Below are positions 6,789 to 8,789 of a stretch of 8,789 nucleotides of DNA, piece by piece. Positions within the stretch are counted from its first letter, which is position 1. Each line of letters starts with the position of its first letter. A program made the translations under genes and the position numbers. The stretch is taken from assembly GCA_031278495.1 (NCBI GenBank), contig JAITKG010000115.1, positions 1-8,789 on the forward strand, given 5' to 3'. Source of the stretch: Prevotellaceae bacterium. GTDB taxonomy: Bacteria; Bacteroidota; Bacteroidia; Bacteroidales; UBA932. The notes under the pieces are model-generated. The model was given only the letters and a program-made list of their open reading frames with translations. It was not told the DNA's origin and made no database searches.

Positions 6789-7502
6789 TTATTTTTTCGT
6801 TAATTCGCGGAATAATTTTTCTACGGAAGTGTTGCCGGTGGCTTCGGATAGCGGCATGTCGGCTGCTAATTTCCCTTGATGAAGGATGACAATGCGGTTG
6901 CAAACCGCTTCGACTTCCTGTATAATATGCGTTGAAAACAGTATGATTCGTTCACGCCCCAACCCGGCAATCAATTGGCGGATTTCGATGATTTGGTTTG
7001 GATCCAGACCGGTGGAAGGTTCGTCTAAAATCAATACCGGCGGTTCATGCAGCAATGCCTGCGCCAATCCTACCCGCTGGCGGTAGCCTTTTGACAGTTG
7101 CCCGATTTTTTTATGCTGTTCGGCGGTGACGCCAACGCTTTCGATAACTTCGTCAATCCGTTTGTTGAGCTTGCGCCCCAACTTATGCAGGCTGCCCATG
7201 AAATGCAAATATTCCCGCACATACAAATCGGGATACAGCGGATTATTTTCCGGCAAATACCCGATAGTCCGCTGCGCCTCCAGCGGTTGTTGCGACAGGT
7301 CGAACCCGTTCACTACCGCTTTTCCCGCCGTTGGCGCAAGGTAGCCGGTTAGAATTTTCATCAGGGTGGATTTTCCCGCGCCGTTGGGTCCCAACAAGCC
7401 CACTACTTCCCCGCGTTGTGCGGAAAAACTCACGCCGTCCAGCGCCTTTTGTGCGCCGTATATTTTGGTTATATTATCAACGAGTATCATCTGTTTTACC
7501 AT
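6789..7502 (-). CDS. gldA: ABC transporter ATP-binding protein, GldA-like
   Basis: A 237-residue stand-alone ABC ATPase that would energise a separate permease in the inner membrane. Visible motifs: Walker A GPNGAGKST at 38-46; YLPENNPLY at 82-90, with Glu in the Q-loop position as is usual in this subfamily; signature LSKGYRQR at 136-143; Walker B VLILDEPS at 156-163 with the D-loop GLDP; and H-loop STHI with His 192. Overall it resembles GldA of the Bacteroidota GldAFG transporter and NatA-type exporters. GldA-like proteins also occur in non-gliding Bacteroidales, so gliding motility cannot be inferred. No permease gene (gldF/gldG) is in the window. The start is ATG 7502; ATG 7490 (MILVDNITKIYG) is nearly as good, and the TTG at 7529 is less likely. 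It is the first gene of the operon with the coiled-coil gene and hemW, behind a consensus promoter. Confidence 0.85.
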   Translation of the reverse strand: MVKQMILVDNITKIYGAQKALDGVSFSAQRGEVVGLLGPNGAGKSTLMKILTGYLAPTAGKAVVNGFDLSQQPLEAQRTIGYLPENNPLYPDLYVREYLHFMGSLHKLGRKLNKRIDEVIESVGVTAEQHKKIGQLSKGYRQRVGLAQALLHEPPVLILDEPSTGLDPNQIIEIRQLIAGLGRERIILFSTHIIQEVEAVCNRIVILHQGKLAADMPLSEATGNTSVEKLFRELTKK

Positions 7503-7554
7503 GACGTTATTTTGATGATGCAAAAACAAAAAAGGTAAAGCTGCATCCCGGATG

Positions 7555-7586
7555 CAAATTTACGCCCTTATACTTGATTTGGCAAA
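7555..7586 (-). promoter_or_regulatory. Bacteroidota-type promoter of the gldA operon
   Basis: On the minus strand TTTG (7586-7583), a 20-base spacer and TAAATTTG (7562-7555) match the full consensus. The box ends 52 bases before ATG 7502, predicting a leader of about 45 nt. Between this promoter and the riboswitch promoter (7587-7724) I see no gene or clear structure. Confidence 0.7.
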
Positions 7587-7724
7587 TTATATTTTACGCC
7601 GGAAATTTCAACATTCAAAGATTACAAAATACCGCCGCCCACAACAGGTGCAACCACAGCGCGGCATTTTCATGCGCCGTTGCATGCAGCAAAAACAGCC
7701 GGATTTGTAACCATCTTAATTTTA

Positions 7725-7757
7725 TTTGCATAGTATGATTATTTTTTTGTACTTTTG
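7725..7757 (+). promoter_or_regulatory. Bacteroidota-type promoter of the riboswitch transcript
   Basis: TTTG (7725-7728), a 21-base spacer and TACTTTTG (7750-7757) match the full consensus. A transcript starting near 7764 would enter the riboswitch almost at once. It is divergent from the gldA promoter. Confidence 0.7.
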
Positions 7758-7771
7758 TGCTTCCTTAAAAT

Positions 7772-7970
7772 AAACAGGCGCCCGGCTCCAAAAACATAAG
7801 GGCTTGCCTTTGTCTAAGGTGCTGTAACGCCTGAACCGTCCAGTAGCTGTAAAGATTTTGTACTGTGACGGAGAACAGAGGTCAAGTCCTTTTCCTCTGT
7901 TTTACCTGTGTCGAGAACATTTTATTCTTCATGGTTGCGCGATGAAACCCTACAGGAGACAAGGCGCAAC
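7772..7970 (+). promoter_or_regulatory. Cobalamin (vitamin B12) riboswitch, orphan
   Basis: This region of about 200 nt, the usual size of the class, holds the conserved blocks in order. They are ATAAGGG (7796-7802); AAGGTGCTGTAACGCCTGAA (7816-7835), matching the GGTG...AA...CC arm; CCGTCCAGTAGCTGTAA (7836-7852), against the usual GTCCCGC-GCTGTAA; a 7-bp variable hairpin ACAGAGG/CCTCTGT (7875-7881/7894-7900); a GGTT/AACC arm with loop GCGCGATGA (7933-7949), whose GCG could kiss the CGC near 7828; and TACAGGAGAC (7951-7960), resembling the B12-box end GTCAGGAGACCTGCC. GCGCC (7778-7782) and GGCGC (7963-7967) can close P1. CCAGTAG in place of CCCGC(A/C)G and the altered 3' end are departures from consensus. 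In Bacteroidota such elements usually precede btuB-type outer-membrane receptors. Here only a broken reading frame follows. No terminator hairpin with a T-run is seen. Confidence 0.78.
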
Positions 7971-7983
7971 GGAGGTTAGCGGT

Positions 7984-8076
7984 TGTAAAAACGCACTATT
8001 AGCGGCTATTTTAATATTTCATCTATCGGGGCACAATTTCCATTCATTAACAGCAGCAACACCATCCGATGTGTGA
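7984..8076 (+). pseudogene. Signal-peptide-like remnant of the riboswitch-controlled gene
   Basis: After the riboswitch, GGAGG (7971-7975) is followed by a frame reading KNALLAAILIFHLSGHN and ending SLTAATPSDV before TGA at 8074-8076. It looks like a Sec signal peptide of an outer-membrane receptor: basic start, hydrophobic core, Ala-rich cleavage region. There is no start codon at the expected place. TTG at 7983 is followed directly by TAA, and the signal-peptide frame is offset by one base, as if one base had been inserted (TTG-T-AAA-AAC). An in-frame ATG at 7942 lies inside the riboswitch. The frame is cut off where the opposite-strand gene ends (8047). That the lost gene was btuB-like is inference from the riboswitch and the signal peptide only. 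Confidence 0.38.
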
Positions 8077-8789
8077 ACCAGACACCGTTATCTTCCAGTA
8101 ATATTGGCTGTACCCCAGGAGTTTGCACCGGGTTTCGCACAGATTCTCATCATCCATTAGGTGCCTATACGAACTACACGAGCTATCCTCTGTGGGCTCG
8201 CATCCCAACGAACACTCGGTATTTTCGTAAGTAGCGTATTGTGTGTTTAAGATAGTACCACACGCGTTCCTCCATTGTATATATGCTGTATTGCACACAC
8301 CAGTACATTCACCATCATAGGTGGCATAGTTTGGCGTGGTGCAGCCAGTATTATTATAAGTGCCATAGGTGGGATTTATCACCTCGCTGCATTGGTTTCG
8401 CAATTGCACGTAAGCCGTGTTGCAACTTCCCGCACACGCGCCGTCATATGTAGGATAATTTCCGGTTGTTTTACAGGTACCGCTGCAGTCGGTTGTGCCA
8501 TTGGCGCAACAGTTCAACAATCCCGCCGCTTCGCCGTTCCTGCCGCACCATACGCCCGGACAACCGGTAGCGTCAGTGAGCGCGGTAATTACGCCGCCGG
8601 AATAAGTGCTGGCAGTCCATTCTATCGTGTTGTTGATAATAAACGGCGGCGAGCCTTTCAAGTCATAGCCGCCGCTGCTGTTGTCTCTTGCATTGGGCGG
8701 AAAGTCGCTGCCGTACACGCACCAGTTGAATTTGCCGGTGGCGTTGTCTAACGTAGCGGTAACGGTCGAGGGGTTGGCGGTTACATAAA
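8047..8789 (-). CDS. Cysteine-rich secreted protein with two 43-residue repeats, 5' end outside the window
   Basis: The frame is open from the right edge (first full codon at 8787) to TAA at 8049-8047, giving 246 visible residues. The first 45 form the same domain as the left-end gene (NPSTVTATL, KFNWCVYGS, FPPNA, LKG), here continuing normally into SPPFIINNTIEW and SGGVITALTDATGCPG. A cysteine-rich region follows with CCANGTTDCSGTC and two tandem repeats of pattern Y-x-TYDGxCxGxCNTAY, each with more cysteines near the middle and end. The C-terminal part (SSYRHLMDDENLCETRCKLL, then YYWKITVSG) ends in GWCCCC. The high Cys content and repeats suggest an extracellular, disulfide-rich protein. 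The signal peptide, if any, lies outside the window. No T9SS sorting domain is visible. The function is unknown to me; a surface-structure role is only a guess. Its 3' end overlaps the broken frame behind the riboswitch. Confidence 0.72.
   Translation of the reverse strand, partial: YVTANPSTVTATLDNATGKFNWCVYGSDFPPNARDNSSGGYDLKGSPPFIINNTIEWTASTYSGGVITALTDATGCPGVWCGRNGEAAGLLNCCANGTTDCSGTCKTTGNYPTYDGACAGSCNTAYVQLRNQCSEVINPTYGTYNNTGCTTPNYATYDGECTGVCNTAYIQWRNACGTILNTQYATYENTECSLGCEPTEDSSCSSYRHLMDDENLCETRCKLLGYSQYYWKITVSGSHIGWCCCC
8200..8457 (-). repeat. Tandem coding repeat, 2 x 129 bases (43 residues each)
   Basis: Unit 1 is 8457-8329 and unit 2 is 8328-8200. Both encode TYDG-x-C-x-G-x-CNTAY at the start, then RN-x-C, and TY-x-NT-x-C near the end. 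Identity is clear in protein but eroded in DNA, so the duplication is old and the Cys/Tyr pattern appears to be kept by selection. Confidence 0.75.
8653..8787 (-). repeat. Right arm of the inverted pair of related coding segments (partner 199-330)
   Basis: Encodes 45 residues homologous to the left-end protein and contains the 25-base identical stretch at 8718-8742. Homology to the left copy ends at the LKG codons (8653). Beyond this point the right copy keeps the expected domain continuation and the left copy does not. Confidence 0.8.

Noticed and set aside
7608..7685. 25-residue minus-strand Cys-containing small frame (MQRRMKMPRCGC...)
   Set aside because: No promoter box, no conservation evidence and no stop-start context; chance is the simpler explanation.
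7858..7983. Start of a 72-residue plus-strand frame (MYCDGEQRSS...)
   Set aside because: This part lies inside the riboswitch aptamer, so it is structured RNA. Only the signal-peptide-like end is kept, as a remnant.
8275..8751. 158-residue plus-strand frame across the cysteine-rich gene
   Set aside because: It is the antisense shadow of a frame with clear homology to the left-end protein and protein-level repeats.
1..8789. CRISPR array, transposase, integrase, toxin-antitoxin or defence genes
   Set aside because: I looked in all frames and for direct repeats with spacers and found none.

Overview
The window looks like a chromosomal segment of a Bacteroidota bacterium, most likely of the order Bacteroidales. 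The evidence is the repeated Bacteroidota promoter signature (TTTG, about 20 bases, then TAnnTTTG) at several genes, a GldA-type ABC ATPase, a SufB with Bacteroidota-like ends, an ORF6N-domain protein, and surface proteins carrying a domain I know from secreted Bacteroidales paralogues. The core genes have mixed codon use of medium G+C. The ORF6N region near the left end is visibly richer in A+T.

Layout from left to right. Positions 1-372 (+) hold the 3' end of a secreted-protein gene that stops abruptly inside a recognisable domain. Positions 535-1080 (-) encode an ORF6N/KilA-N-like protein, followed by tRNA-Pro(UGG) at 1342-1415 (-). A plus-strand block follows: pdxA (vitamin B6 synthesis), rnhA (ribonuclease H1, TTG start) and sufB (Fe-S cluster assembly scaffold, here without sufC/D/S). 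It converges on a minus-strand operon read right to left: gldA-like ABC ATPase, a membrane-anchored coiled-coil protein of unknown function, and hemW. The last two overlap by one base (TAATG).

The right end is the most unusual part. A consensus promoter at 7725-7757 (+) leads into about 200 nt that match the conserved pieces of a cobalamin (B12) riboswitch. No intact gene follows. After a GGAGG there is only a signal-peptide-like reading frame without a usable start codon, which ends where the 3' end of an oppositely oriented, cysteine-rich surface-protein gene begins (8047-8789, -). That gene carries the same domain as the left-end gene, then two 43-residue cysteine-rich repeats, and ends in Trp-Cys-Cys-Cys-Cys. 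The window is therefore bracketed by an inverted pair of related gene segments around housekeeping genes, suggesting rearrangement (or misassembly) at repeated surface-protein genes.

Functionally the core genes are housekeeping: PLP synthesis, RNA:DNA hybrid removal, Fe-S assembly, heme handling and ABC export. I see no defence system, CRISPR array, transposase or integrase. The candidates for something new are the orphan riboswitch and its broken target, the cysteine-rich repeat protein, and the coiled-coil membrane protein.
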